Shown: positions 22,511-34,559 of the stretch, piece by piece | How positions within the stretch are numbered: the stretch's first letter is position 1 | Layout: the number at the start of each line of letters is the position of its first letter | Origin: Petaurus breviceps papuanus | Taxonomy: Eukaryota > Chordata > Mammalia > Diprotodontia > Petauridae | Assembly (NCBI GenBank): GCA_028583685.1 | Contig: JAMXIF010000086.1 | Span: 17,372,704-17,436,703 of the forward strand | Length of the DNA stretch: 64,000 nucleotides | Direction of reading: 5' to 3' | Notes under the pieces: generated by a model | Databases searched by the model: none | What the model was told of the DNA's origin: nothing | The model's input: the letters and a program-made list of their open reading frames with translations, nothing else | Translations under genes and position numbers: made by a program

Positions 22511-22849
22511 CTTACACAATAAAACCAGAAACTCCATTTGCTCCCTTAGTATAAAGTTACCTCCCTACTTACAATAGGCAAATATAAGCTTGTGCCACGA
22601 GCCTAGAATGAAAGAAATGCTCTAAATTTATTTTACTACTACTTCAAGTACCTTCGTTGGAGAAGTTTTTTTTTTAAAAAAGTGTCTATAAATACACACA
22701 CACTTATTTACAAGAATGATAGATTATATTCAGGGATTGGCTCTAAAAATTGCTTAGAAGTCACATTTTCAGGTTAATAAATCTAGACCTTTTAGTTGAA
22801 CTATCAATTTCCCTTCACTCCACTGATATTTCTTTCATCTTTTAGATCT

Positions 22850-23480
22850 CAAAAATTGCTGTAAAATCTCTTGTTTCATTGTAATTTATGACATAATTCA
22901 TCCCAGTCTGGTGTTTCATCAATTTAACAGTTCTAATTGCCTTATTATCTGCTCCGGTGCAGTAGTAAAGCCGCTGAACATTTAATTTACCTTACCAACA
23001 GGAAAATGCTATATATCTCAACCTTAAGAATATTACTTCTACCTCTTTGGTGATCAGTGGCATGAAGAACTTAAGCTCTCTAGAAAGCCAATATCATCTA
23101 TCACTATTTAACTGTTTGTCAATGTTTATGCCTGTCTCAACTCACATTTAATGGAGCTTTTTATTGTTGTTTTCCATCGTAAAGTTTTGAAGACACTCAA
23201 ATGTCATTAATTCCCTTTTGAGTTTACTGACATGTATATTAGAATCTTACTATTTGTGGAAACTCCTTGTCCCAAGTTTATACTGTTTACAAAAAAAAGA
23301 CCCAAGGAAAATAGAGAAATCTAAATTCCAATTATGCAAATATTAGCCTGTGAATGTTTGTACATGTTGGTGCTGAAGGAGTTCTAATTTTATACTAACA
23401 AGTCTATCTTTTGTATACATGCATTCTAGGATTTTTAGATAGTATTGAATAAAGAATAAAAGCAAAGGTTTTCCTTTTTA
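22850..23480. other. Low-repeat block, candidate conserved non-coding element
   Basis: No transposon wording is visible. CpGs survive (gctccggtgcag, aaagccgctga) in an otherwise CpG-poor intron, and several TAAT-type homeodomain cores occur (catttaatttacc, tcattaattccc). Conservation is inferred only. Confidence 0.3.
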
Positions 23481-23561
23481 GTTCATTTACTAGGTGACTC
23501 AGGGAAAGAATACAGAACCAATGAAAACCACCATAGCAGTGTCAATGGTTCTGTAGTATTC

Positions 23562-23795
23562 TCCAATATAAACAATTCACATTTATACAGCTCTGCGCTT
23601 TCCTAACAACAACTCTATGGGATAAGACAACAGAAGCATCATCTCCACTTTATAAATTAGAAAACAGACACTGAATGGTTAAGGAACTTGTTTATGATCA
23701 CATAGCTAGTAAATAAATGTCTGAGATAGGATTCGACCCAGATTTTAGGACACCAAGTCTAGCATCCTAGCAATTACACCACAATACCTCTCACA
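23562..23795 (-). repeat. MIR SINE
   Basis: It contains tttatacagctctgcgcttt, cactttataaattagaaaac and atcacatagctagtaaataa, in antisense MIR order. Confidence 0.7.
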
Positions 23796-23939
23796 TGGTA
23801 TAAAAAAGCTAATCTGATTCTAAGTTTAATTTTAAAGCCAAAAGATAACATAATCCTTTCCTTTCATATGTTTCCTTCCTCATAGTTTCTTCCCTTACTC
23901 CTTTGTATTGTTACCCCATTGAAATTATAGGCAAAGGTT

Positions 23940-24165
23940 CCTAGAGGCTTTAAGAAGAGTAGGGAAAGCACCAAATTTGGAGTCAGAGGATGTGGATTCA
24001 AATTCTGCCTCTAGTATTTACTATTTGCATAACCAGGGCAAGTAATGCTCCTCAGACCTCAGTTTCCTAATCTTTACAACTGTGGGGGTAGGGTGGGAGA
24101 AAGGGGAATTAAATGACCTCTAAGGGCCCTTACAACTCAATCTATCATCTTGAAATGTTTCAAAA
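23940..24165 (+). repeat. MIR SINE, sense copy
   Basis: It contains ttggagtcagaggatgtgga, cagacctcagtttcctaatc and ttaaatgacctctaagggcc, in sense MIR order with the 3' L2-like tail. Confidence 0.75.
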
Positions 24166-24229
24166 CTAAAAGTAAAGTAATCTATCTATAATGGTGCAAC
24201 ATTAAAACAAAAACATTCCCAAAACCATT

Positions 24230-24905
24230 TACAAATAGGTTAAGTGGTCAAAGAATAGGAACAGGTATCAAATGAAGAACTGCAATTCCATGAAAAAATG
24301 CTCCAAATCACAAATAACAAAAGAATTGCAGATCAAGTTACCCAACCAACAGCCCAAGAAAACAAAAGATGGGAAAAGACAATGCTGGAGATCAATGATA
24401 AAAAAGACTCATATATAGTTACATGAGATGTAGTAGCAAAGAACTAGAAACAAAATACGCATCCCTCTATGTGGAATGGCTAAAGATGTTAGGATGCAAA
24501 AACATTAGAATTAATGAATATGAAGAATAAAAAGAAGAATGGAAAGACTTATATGAACCAATGGAAATTGAATTAAGACCAGGAAAAAAAATACAGAAAA
24601 TTACTACAACCATGTAAAATAGAACAACAAAACATATGAAATGGAATGCTCTGAAATTATAATGAACAAGTTTAGCAACAAAGAAAGATTTATGAGATGG
24701 AACCTTCTTCCCTTCTTTGCAGTGCTGGAAGACTATAGAGTGCTTAACTACATATAACAAGACATTCAACATGTTAGTTTCCCTGAACTGTTTCTTCTAC
24801 TCTTTTTTGTTGTTATAAAAGATACCTCTTTCAGAGAGGGAGGATTCATTGGAAAATTAATGCAAAAACATAAGGTTATCAATAAAACTTATTTTTTTTA
24901 ATTCC
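24230..24905 (+). mobile_element. Old L1 3' end
   Basis: It contains atgaaaaaatgctccaaatc, ggaaagacttatatgaacca, tctgaaattataatgaacaa and a final tatcaataaaact. The L1 ORF2 tail and 3' UTR are heavily decayed. Confidence 0.7.
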
Positions 24906-25784
24906 TTCATTACAACTTTCAACACAGTGCACTATCTTTTATATTGAAAATTATCTTTGCCTCCAAGAGATAGATTTAATCAAAGCAACTTCTGCCACTA
25001 TCTGGGTGAGGGTAGATAGATTAAACAAACACTTCTCTGCCTCTACCAAGTAGATTCTTTTCCTCTCTTTCCTATTTACCTTCCCTTTTCTCCAAGTGGA
25101 TGGAGGAGGCAGAAACTCTTGAATAAGCCAATTTTTAGTTTCAAAAATGCCACAAAGTCAAATGGATGTCTCAAGAATAAGTTGAAACCCCCTATTTGTC
25201 TTGCCTGCTTTCATCTGCCACTCACTGCTAATGACTACTCTCTACTATGTTGATCTCTGATGCTCCCAGCAGAGAACTGAGTTGCTTCCAGCTGGTGATG
25301 ATCCTTCCCTAAATGATGTTCACCATCTCCAAGATGTTGCTTTCCCTTTACTTCCAGCAGGGTCTCCACAGATCAAGACAAAAGAGTATTCAACATCTAG
25401 CAAGAGTTACATACTTTTCCCTGCAGTGCAAAAAGACAACAGATTCCATCTCATTGAGAGAATTCCTTTTATCATAGCTCCAGTCAATCTCTGAACACAG
25501 AGACTTACCTAGAGCCAGTTCTCCGTGTTACCATATCATGTTCTATACTCAGATATGATTAACTGAAACACCACCATCCTTTCTACTTTTTAACATTAAT
25601 GTGGTGCATAAATTTGCCAAGGATGATGTCTCATTGACAGACAGACAATGCACCTCACTTCTCCTTTATTATTCTCTCCCTAAGCAATTGGGTGGGATTA
25701 TTCGAATCATGAATTAATGGAAAGTGCCTAAAATTAGACCCCCAAAGGATGTGAGTTCAAATACAAGCTCTGATATACTGTTCC
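24906..25784. other. No recognised feature
   Basis: There is one 70-codon frame (25282-25494) with no family resemblance, and a short MIR-like phrase near 25720-25785. Otherwise it is unassigned intronic sequence. Confidence 0.4.
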
Positions 25785-26340
25785 TCCTGACATGATCAAA
25801 TTTACAGATGACACAAAGCAGGAAGATACAACTACCCAGCTGATAGATAATAGAGTCAGAATCCAAAAAAAGATCTTAACAAGCAAACACACTGGGCTAA
25901 ATCTAAAAAGATTTTATTTTATAGGGCCAAATAAAAGTCTTGTACCTGGGTTCAAATAATCAATTTCACAAGAACAAATGAAGAAATATCTAGATCTCAA
26001 TTTATCTGAAAAGGGATTGCAAGCTCAATGAGCTAAAAAGTCATTATGGCAGCCAAAAAACTAATGTGATCTTCAGCAAGAGGGAGGGAGGAAGGGAGGG
26101 GGGAGAGGGAAAAGGGGGAGGAGAGAGGGGAAGAAAGAGGGAGAGAGAGAGAGAACATTAGTATTCAGAATGAGAGAGGTGATAGTCAATCTGTCAACCA
26201 TCCTAGTCAAAGCATATCTGGAATACTGTGATCAGTTTATAGCACTGAATTTTAGGCAGAACACCAATAAGCTTAAGATTGTTCACAAGGGGGTGACCAA
26301 GATGATTAAGATCAAATCAAATGAGCACTGAATGAATGAA
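25785..26340 (+). mobile_element. CR1/L3 LINE fragment (reverse-transcriptase C-terminal part)
   Basis: Sense phrases of the L3/CR1 ORF2 tail appear in order: aaatttacagatgacacaaa (FTDDTK, the degraded FADD box), aatctaaaaagattttattt, gtcttgtacctgggttcaaa, tatggcagccaaaaaactaa, tctggaatactgtgatcagt, agggggtgaccaagatgatt. A purine tract (26085-26155) interrupts it. Confidence 0.7.
26085..26155. repeat. Purine-only low-complexity tract
   Basis: This is a GGGA/GAGA-rich run of about 70 bases inside the CR1/L3 fragment. Confidence 0.85.
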
Positions 26341-26890
26341 CTGGAGGTAGGGGGAGAACAAACAGGAGTCTGATATAGAATTCTAGCCACCAGCTCATGT
26401 CTTGCTAGGTATTCAGTAGGTGCTAATTTTATACCGCCTATATTGATGTACTGTGTTGCCCTGCCATTTACTTGCATAATCGACATATATTACTAAGTGT
26501 AGACCCCTTAAGGATAATATTTCTGTAGTTTTTGGTGGTAATGACTTGGTCCTCAGTTGCTATCATAATCCACACTATTTCCACGAAGAGATGACTCAGC
26601 CATTTGTTCAACACTTGATCGTTGACATATTGTTGGCTGAACACATACAGATGTGATCCATGAAAGAGCCTTTTTATTTCACTCTTGAATCTTAGTTTTT
26701 AATAGACTGTATTCTAAATGAGGCCTTTGAAGTCAATGATGTGTACTTGATATCAGCCTTTATTATTGCTTGATGTCATTCTGAAAGCATTTCTGTAGGT
26801 TTCTGACCTGTTTGTAATATGTTCTAATAATTTTAAATCAATTTTCTCCATCCTTTTTGTCATGTAAGCATTAATATTTTTGTAGTTTCT
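26341..26890. other. No recognised feature
   Basis: This is AT-rich sequence without a repeat or frame that I can name. Confidence 0.4.
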
Positions 26891-27130
26891 TTAGATTGAT
26901 AAGGAATAGCTAAACAAATTATGAATGAGTCCAATGGAATACTGCTATGTTATATGCGAAGAAAAACACAATACAAAGAAGCATGTAAAGACTTATGTGA
27001 ACTGATGCAAAGCAAAGTGAAATAAGCAGAACCAAGAAAACAACATACACAATAACTGCTACAACATAAATAACCACCACCAAAAAACAATTATTACAGA
27101 ATGTTGTGGAAATATAAATAACAAGCTGTT
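26890..27130 (+). mobile_element. L1 3'-end fragment
   Basis: It contains ccaatggaatactgctatgt, gacttatgtgaactgatgca and gtgaaataagcagaacca, wording of the L1 ORF2 tail. Confidence 0.7.
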
Positions 27131-27548
27131 ATATTCATGTACTATAAGCTATTTAGCTAGTTTCCAACTGAATGGCATCTACCCTGTTTCTAGTTCTTTC
27201 CTGCTATAAGAAGTTCTGACATAAATATTCTGCTGTATGTAGGAATTTTATTTCTATCTATAAAGTAATACTTAGGTAGTTTGGTGTGGCACCAAATAAG
27301 TAATTAATTTAGGTAGAATTGTCATGTGTGTCTTCAGTTAGATTCCCATGTACATTATAAATGGAACTTCTCTTTCTGTGTCCTTTTTTTGTAACATGAG
27401 CAATCTTTCTGTAAAGTACATAATTCCCTTTTTACAATTTATCTATTCTCTAAATATATATATTTTTATGTCAAGTATGCTTAATGAGTTATCAATAATG
27501 ACACCAGCTTATATGATTTCATTTAATCCTCACCATAAACCTGTGAAA

Positions 27549-27793
27549 ACAGTGTTGTTCATTCATGTCCAACTCTTCATGACCCCATTTGGGATTTTCT
27601 TGGCAAAGATACTAGAGTGGTTTGTCATTTCCTTCTCCAGCTCATTTGACAGAAGAGAAACGAAGGCAAACCGGGTTAAGTGACTTGCCCAGGGTCACAC
27701 ATCTTTAAGCGTCTAAGGCAGAATTTAAATTCATTAAGATTTATCTTCCTGACTCCAGAAACCACACTATCCACTGTGCCACCTAGAGGCCAG
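27549..27793 (-). repeat. Marsupial CORE-SINE (MAR1/WSINE type)
   Basis: It runs from gtgttgttcattcatgtcca and ccatttgggattttcttggc to ctatccactgtgccacctag. It is full length and antisense. Confidence 0.85.
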
Positions 27794-27892
27794 CAAAATA
27801 AGTACTCTATAGGTATTAATGTCTTGTTTTTACAAAGAAGAAAAAAAGAGGCTCAGGAGTTAAATGTCATTCCCACCTTCTTACAGCTAATA

Positions 27893-28190
27893 TTGCTGTT
27901 GTTTGTCGTTCACTCTCAAAGAGAACCATGACATCAGGAAGGTGTCAAGACACCATGACTTGCAAGTGAACCAGATTTAAGTGAGGCGGGGCTGTGCAAA
28001 ATCACCAGCATCACTCTCTCCTCCCAAGCTATCTGGATCCAGATCAGGATGACTAGAGATGGTCCCAGATACAGTGTTAAACTAAGGTCTTTCCCAGGTC
28101 TCACTCTGTCTGAGGCAATGCCCATTCAGTGATTAAGGTTAGGGAAGAAATGAGGCCAAGAAATGGCCTCTTTTACCTAGGTCAAAAAAA
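27893..28190 (-). repeat. Second SINE family (cgaagaggaccatgaca type), full-length copy
   Basis: In plus orientation it reads tgttgtttgtcgttcactct, agagaaccatgacatcagga, gcggggctgtgcaaaatcac, tatctggatccagatcagga and gcaatgcccattcagtgatt. The AACAACA-type tail is at the 27893 side, so the element is on the minus strand. Relatives lie at 32012-32190 and 47515-47820. I do not know its name. Confidence 0.7.
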
Positions 28191-28479
28191 AAATAATAAT
28201 CTGGGAGGGAAAGACTCTCAGAGTTTCTGACCAAAACAGAAATAATTGCTATTTACACTCAATCTGAGCCATCAAAATACAAACAAGGACCAAGTAAGGC
28301 CATGTTGGGACCTATTGATGGCCAATCAATGAGAGCCAGAGTGATTTGGGTTTTAAGGCATGGTCCTTAAAAAAAAAAAATCTGGCCTGTAAACCTCCAG
28401 ATAGCTTGTGAGATTTCAGCAATCAAAAGTTATATTCTTTTGGGGAGAGCTTCAAAAGGTAAGGGTATGATTCCCCATG

Positions 28480-28668
28480 TGGACAGAGGGAGAGGAAGAA
28501 GGGAGGGAGAGAGGGAGGGAGAGAGAGGAGGGAGGGAAGGTGGGAAGGAAGAGAGGGTGGAAGGAAGGAAGGGAGGGTAGGAAGGAAGGAAGGGAGGGGG
28601 GGAAGGAAGGGAGGGTGGGAAGGAAGGAAGGAAGGAAGGAAGGAAGGAAGGAAGGAAGGAAGGAAGCA
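28480..28668. repeat. (GGAA)n/(GGGA)n microsatellite
   Basis: About 190 bases are almost purely purine. The first part is GGGA/GAGA-rich and the end is a near-perfect (GGAA)n. The complementary strand yields repetitive Pro/Ser frames that are not genes. Confidence 0.95.
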
Positions 28669-28934
28669 AGACTAGAACAAGGTGCACAAAGGGAAACAGG
28701 GTAAAATAAAGGTTAGCCTGAAATTTAGGTTGAAGACAACTGAATGGAGTGAAATAGGAAGGCAGGGACAATGTTACAGCTGTGCTGTCTTTAAAAATTT
28801 GAAGCATTATAATAAGGAAGTACAAAAAGACTCAGGACTACAACACATCATAACAGTGTATTAGAAAGACTACTTGGGCAGCAGTGTAAAGTATGGATTG
28901 GAGGAAAGACAGAATAGTGACAGAAGGATCAGTC

Positions 28935-29205
28935 ATAAAGTGGCCTGACAGTATTACATCTCAAAATACACAACAAAGCAGTAATCAGATAAACAGTTTG
29001 GTACTGGCTTAAAAATAGTACTTGATGAGTGGAACAGATTACAAACACAAATGAACTATGATAGCCTAGCGTTCAATAAACCCAAAGATTCAAGACACTA
29101 GAGCAAGAACTTACTATATGACAAAAAAGTGCTAGGAAAATTGGATGGCATATATCAAGACTTCATACCACATATCAAGATAAGTTCCAAATTAATACAT
29201 ATGAA
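28935..29205 (+). mobile_element. L1 ORF2 fragment (after the reverse transcriptase)
   Basis: It contains aaacagtttggtactggctt, gagtggaacagattacaaac, tcaataaacccaaagattca and actatatgacaaaaaagtgc. These match the L1 ORF2 stretch YWLRNRIVDQWNRL...FDKPKDSS. It is followed by (TG)n at 29205-29233. Confidence 0.65.
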
Positions 29206-29574
29206 TGTATGTGTGTGTGTGTGTGTGTGTGTATACATATAGCTAATAAGGGTCAGAGGCAGAGTGCAAATCCAGAACATTCCTGATCCCAAATCTAGGA
29301 CCTTCCCACTATACCATATAGCCTCAAATTGGCTAATTTTGACATACAGCCCAAATTCCAAACAAAACATGCTGCTTTTTAAATTTTATGACAATAAAGT
29401 TTATTCTCATTATTCTAAATCTGTTCCTATTTCTAACTTTGATTTTTGTTGCACTACTATTCATCCTATCTTTTATCTTCAAATATTTTGTTTTATCTTT
29501 GGAAATAAGAATTAAATAAGAGGGAAAAATCAATTAGTTGGTACAATTTGCTGATTCACCTTTGTTTAACATCT

Positions 29575-30235
29575 CTCACTTCTATCCCCTCCTTTTTACT
29601 TCTACCTTTCCTGCCCTGGTTTATCCCCTTTCATCACCTATTGTAATAGCATCCTAGCAAACCAGTCTTCCTTCTTCTAATCTACTTACCATCCCCTTGT
29701 TTCACTGAATCTTTCATACTACTGCCAAACTAATCTTCCTTACTGAGAGATCTGGTTATGTCACTCTTCTGCTCAAAAATCTTCAGTGATTTCTTACGGC
29801 CTACAAAGTATAACCTCCTATATCTAGTATTAAAGGTCCTCTACAATCTGGCACCATGTTACCTTTTTACTAGCCTCAAGTCAGCTTTCCCCACCTTCAT
29901 AATTTTGCCTACACCATTCTCTATGCCTTGGAATATCTTCCTTCTCCTATTTGATTTGATGATTTCCTACCAATCTTTTAAAAGTCAATTCAAATCCGAC
30001 TTCTCCCATTAAACCTTTCATCGTATATGTTATAACTTCTCCCCAAGGATTTCATGTGATGATATACATTATTACAGTAATCTATGTTGGTCTTCTTTCC
30101 CCAACAGACTATAAATTCCACAAAGGTCAGGTCTGTTTCTTTGTCTATTTTATGTTTCCCTCAGAGTTTATTTAGTTGTTATTGATTTATTATTGTTGTT
30201 GTTATCATTACTATTATTATTAACAGGAGCTTTAA
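29575..30235 (+). repeat. L2 LINE 3' end, sense
   Basis: It contains tcactcttctgctcaaaaat, cttcagtgatttcttacggc, aggtcctctacaatctggca, ccttggaatatcttcc and cagactataaattccacaaa, classic L2 3'-end wording. Confidence 0.8.
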
Positions 30236-30677
30236 TAAAGCTGGATTTAACAAATATGTATTTGAATGAACCCAATCACAGATTAAATATGCTTTATTTA
30301 ATAAGACGTTACTTTAGCTAAAATGGTTATCATTAAAATAGAAAGCAAGCCCTAAATTATTTCTCATGACCAATTTATTAATGGGGAAAACCTGCACAAT
30401 TTAAATAAAATTTTAAAATTCTAAATAAAAAAGTTACAAATTACATAAAATATTTTTAAATATTTAAATATCCCTTGACAAGTCATGTTTAAAATTAAAA
30501 CAACTGACACTACAGGAATACAAAATGAAAGATGTAATCATGTATCAAAACAATTAAAAATGAAAGATTACCAGATTAGGTAAGTACAAAACACGAGTTT
30601 AAACTACAGAGTTGTTTCAAATCTACCAATTTAAAATTTTCTTCCAACTCACTACTACTTTTTAGCTAATAAGTCAC
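30236..30677. other. AT-rich, no recognised feature
   Basis: This is dominated by A/T with taaat repeats. It has no frame or known repeat. Confidence 0.45.
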
Positions 30678-30928
30678 TTGTTCAGTTGTTTTCAGTTGTA
30701 TTTGACTCTTTGTAACCCCATTTGGGGTTTTCTCGGCAAAGATATTGGAGTGGTTTGCCATGTCCTTCTCCAGCTCATCTGACAGATGAGAAAACTGAGG
30801 CAGAGCTAAGTGACTTGTCCAGGGTCACACAGCTATCAAGTGTCTGAGGGTAAATTTGAACTCAGGAAGATAGTCTTCCTGACTGGACAATTGGAACTGT
30901 ATTCACTGTACCACCTACCTGTCCCCAA
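30678..30928 (-). repeat. Marsupial CORE-SINE (MAR1/WSINE type)
   Basis: It contains ttgttcagttgttttcagtt, ccatttggggttttctcggc, agtgacttgtccagggtcac and cactgtaccacctacctgtc. It is full length and antisense. Confidence 0.87.
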
Positions 30929-31012
30929 GTCCCTACCTCAAATATATCAAAAACCTAACAGGGCAGTCAGCCAATCATCTGTATTTCAGTTCCATAAAAA
31001 GTGACTGTGTGG

Positions 31013-31309
31013 GGGGCGGCCAGGTAGCACAGCGAGTAAGAGCACCGGCTCCAGTGTCGAGATGACATGTGGATCGAATCCGGGCCCAGACACTTATTAC
31101 CTACCCAGAAACACCTGGCTGTGTAACCTTAAGCAAGTTACTTAACCCCAATTGCTTAGGGGTGGCCAGGTGGCTCAGCGAGTAAGAGCACCGGCTCCAG
31201 TGTCAGGATGACCTGGGGATCAAATCTGGGCTCAAATACTTAGCACCACACCCAGAAATAACTGGCTGTGTAACCTTGAGCAAGTTACTTAACCCTGATT
31301 GCTTAAAAA
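31013..31309 (+). repeat. Dimeric tRNA-like SINE flanked by one 17-bp target duplication
   Basis: Two head-to-tail monomers (31013-31158 and 31159-31309) each carry the head ggccaggt and the A-box region gcgagtaagagcaccggctc. The left monomer has no A-tail. The pair is bounded by a perfect aaaaagtgactgtgtgg at 30996-31012 and 31310-31326. Confidence 0.9.
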
Positions 31310-31559
31310 AAAAAGTGACTGTGTGGCCAAGAAAATACTGGGTCCTCAGATTTTAAAAGTTATTTTATTTATATTATCAAATTACTTAAGTTGAGATTTG
31401 GAAAATGTGGAATAAAAGAGAGCAAAACCAAGGATGGATTTGACTTTTAAGTCAAATTTATTTAAATCACTCATCAAGAAGACTCAATTTAAATCACTTC
31501 CCCCTGCAAAATATATTTTTTTCCTTGCTCAACATAAAATCAAAAAATTTCTCACTCAG

Positions 31560-32011
31560 CAATTCAGAACTATGCCCAAAGAACTATCTAACTGTGCATA
31601 CCCTTTAATCCAGCAATACTATTAGATCTATCTCCCAAAGAGATGAGAAAAAGAGGGTAAAGGACCTATTTGTACAAAAATAGCTATAGCAGTTCTTTTT
31701 GTAGTTGCAAAGAATCGGAAATTGAGGGAATACCCTTCAATTGGAGAATGGCTGAACAAGTTTTGGTATGTGATTGTAATATAGCAATACTGTATGATGA
31801 TCAACTGTGAACGACTTAGCTATTCTCAAGTAATACAATGATCCAAGACGATTCCAAAGGACTCATGATGAAAAATGCTATCCACATCCAAAGAAAGAAC
31901 TGCTGTAATCTGAAAGCAGATACAAAGGACATTTCAGTATTTGTGTGTGTGTGTGTATGTGTTTTTTCCTTTGGGTCTGTGTTTTCTTTCACAACATGAC
32001 TAATATAGTAA
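31560..32011 (+). mobile_element. L1 3' end, left part (split by a SINE)
   Basis: It contains attcagaactatgcccaaag, ggagaatggctgaacaagtt, tgatccaagacgattccaaa and tttcacaacatgactaatat. It continues at 32191-32345 (tgttttacatgactgaatat, then gtaactggggaaaataaaat). It includes a (TG)n tract at 31940-31960. Confidence 0.8.
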
Positions 32012-32190
32012 TTGTTAGTTGTGTTTGTCCTTCGTTTTTGAAGAGGACCATGACATCGGAGAAATGATGACATGACTTGCAGTTGACTTTGATTTGAGTG
32101 AGGGAGGGCTGTGCAAGGTCACCAGTCTCTCTTTCTCCTCCAGAGTTATCTGAGTCCAGTGGCCAGATATTCATCAGGATGACTGGAGAT
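32012..32190 (-). repeat. Second SINE family (cgaagaggaccatgaca type), inserted in an L1 3' UTR
   Basis: It contains gttgtgtttgtccttcgttt, gaagaggaccatgacatcgg, gagggctgtgcaaggtcacc and tctgagtccagtggccagat. It is 5'-truncated relative to 27893-28190. Confidence 0.75.
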
Positions 32191-32345
32191 ATGTTTTACA
32201 TGACTGAATATATGTAACCTATATCAAACTGCTTACTGTTTCAGGGAGGGGTGAGGTAAGACAGGGAGAGAGAATGTTAAAAATTGTCTTTACATGTAAC
32301 TGGGGAAAATAAAATAATATTATTTAATACATATCTTAAGAAAGA
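32191..32345 (+). mobile_element. L1 3' end, right part with tail
   Basis: It ends aaaataaaataatattattt, the L1 3' terminus. Confidence 0.75.
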
Positions 32346-34189
32346 AAAAGAAAAAAATTTCTCACACATTGTCATTCTCTTAAAATGCACTAAGAGAAAA
32401 TATATGACAAGGTAGTAAGAGTTCAACTAGATTTTTTTTAATGAAATTTGTATTAATCACAATATATACATTTGAAAACAATAAAATGAGATTATTCAAT
32501 TTAAAGAAGATATTTGCTTACTTATTATATTGAATTATGCTGCATATTCTGATCATTTTTGACATGTGGGATTCATAGATTCCTTGCAAAAACTCCTCAT
32601 AAGACTGGGATTCAGCAGACTGGGAACCACTGATCTAGGAAGTACCACAAAAGAAAAACAAACTACTAGTAGGCAGTATAGTTTCCCATAACTGGCAATA
32701 GCTGCTACTATAAAACACTTAGCATCCTCCAGAGATGGCTACAACCTTATAAACTTTTTCATCTAAGGTTTTAATTCCTAATTTCATACATAGAAACTAT
32801 GGGGAGGAGAAAGAATTTTATTTATAGGAGTAAATTTTACATTTTGTGAAGTGAGGGGTGCCTGTGGGTGCTATTAACATCTTTATACTTGTTCACTACC
32901 TTTTAATAATGAGCATAATCAAATATCCAAATCAGATTTTCAGCAGTTAACTTTAAGACATGATAATGAATCCAAAAACTAAATGCAGATATATTTTTCC
33001 AAACAGTGCTGTATTTTTCCATTATTTCTAAATAAGAATAGGAAATAGAAACTTAATGTGTCAAAGCATCATTAATTCCCTGTGGTCACTGAAAAAAATC
33101 ATTTTCTACTCCACGGCCTCCAGTACTTATGATACATCAAATCTCTCCTTCAAAGCATTATCAAGGCAACAAATTGTCACTCTATTAATTTATACATTGT
33201 TTAGTGTAACTTACTATCTGTACCATTCCATCTTAAGATTTATACTAATCTCTACAACATGCCATCAGCATCTTCCATATAAATAGCTTCAAAGCAATAC
33301 CAACTTATATTAAGAGCTTTAATTTTAGAATTACTTTGAAAGCATAAAATATAAGAAAACCTGTATGTATATTAACCTTTTTAAGTCTTATAAAAACAGT
33401 ACATGAAATGAAAATTTAAGTACTAGTCTAACCTAAAATTCCACATAAAGGTCTAACTAATGAACCAAACTAAAACATGTATTTCAAGTCATGTATATAC
33501 AATGAATGTATCAATGTTTAATTCTTCCACAGAACTCTATAAGAAAAATATAGTTAAAAAGACACTCAACATGATCTTTGTATACCAATTAAAATCACAA
33601 ATACAATTAATTTTAATTGCTTTAGGTACTCCTAGATGACTTTTAAGGTACCTTTTAGCTCTAAATCTATAGTATTATTATCCAAATTTTTAATGCAACC
33701 ACACCAGTTTCCAATTATTCAGATACTGAGTAAAAACCACCAAACTGTGGAAGCCACACAGAGAAATCGCCTTAAGAGTTCACCTTTTTATCAAAAGCTA
33801 TTCCTTTAAAAGGCTGATGTCTATTAATGGTTTAAAACAGCACAGTAGGGGGTTAATGTTGTTGTCTGACTCACTTTCATCAGTTTAAGTACCCATTAGC
33901 CCTCATTAGCATAGGTGCTCCATTGGTCTTTTGAAGTCTATTTCAGCTCTAGCCTGGCAAGGAAGGTGGAGCCTCTTTCATAAACCTTGAAGATTAAAGT
34001 TTTTCTGCTTGCTGAGATGGGCAGAAATCAAGGTTACCTTCCTCAGCAACTGAGCCATTCCTTTCTTCATATAAGTTAGATAAAAGGAGACTTATTTATA
34101 CTGAAAGGAATGCAAAACAATTGCTTACATTAAAAAAAAAACTAAAGTTAGCTTTCAGCATATTCGTTATTTACACTCTGGTTATAATA
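32346..34189. other. Mostly unique intronic DNA
   Basis: No transposon wording was recognised over 1.8 kb. The stretch at about 33700-34090 keeps mixed composition and little repeat character and could be a regulatory block, but nothing in it is diagnostic. Confidence 0.35.
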
Positions 34190-34358
34190 AGATCTTAGAT
34201 TTAGATGTCCAATATTCTCAATTTACTGATGAGGAAACTGAAGTACAGCAAAGTTAAGTGACCTGTTCAAGATAACACTATAAGCAACTGTCCAAGGCAA
34301 TATTCTAACAAGTCTTCCAAACTCCAACTGCTGTACTCTATTGCACCACCTAGCTTTC
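34190..34358 (-). repeat. MIR SINE fragment
   Basis: It contains atttactgatgaggaaactg, aagttaagtgacctgttcaa and attgcaccacctagc. Confidence 0.7.
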
Positions 34359-34559
34359 AAAATAAAAAAAACATTTAACATCTACTGATCAAGGGCCATT
34401 CCCCAAAAACATACATGTGAAACAGTCTCCAAAATGAAGAGAAATGAAAATTATCAGTAAATATAGAGGAAAGTGTTATATATCACAAATAACATGAGAA
34501 CTGAAAAATAAAGTGACTCTGTTTTCATGTCCAACAAATTGTTAAAGACATGAATAATC

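Noticed and set aside
25282-25494. 70-codon frame starting MLPAGDDPSLND
   Set aside because: It shows no recognisable domain and no surrounding exon signals. It could be chance.
28430-28825. 131-codon Pro/Ser/Leu-rich frame
   Set aside because: It is the translation of the GGAA/GGGA microsatellite.
32440-32640. Possible hAT remnant ending ctgggaaccactg
   Set aside because: The opposite terminus and the 8-bp duplication were not found.
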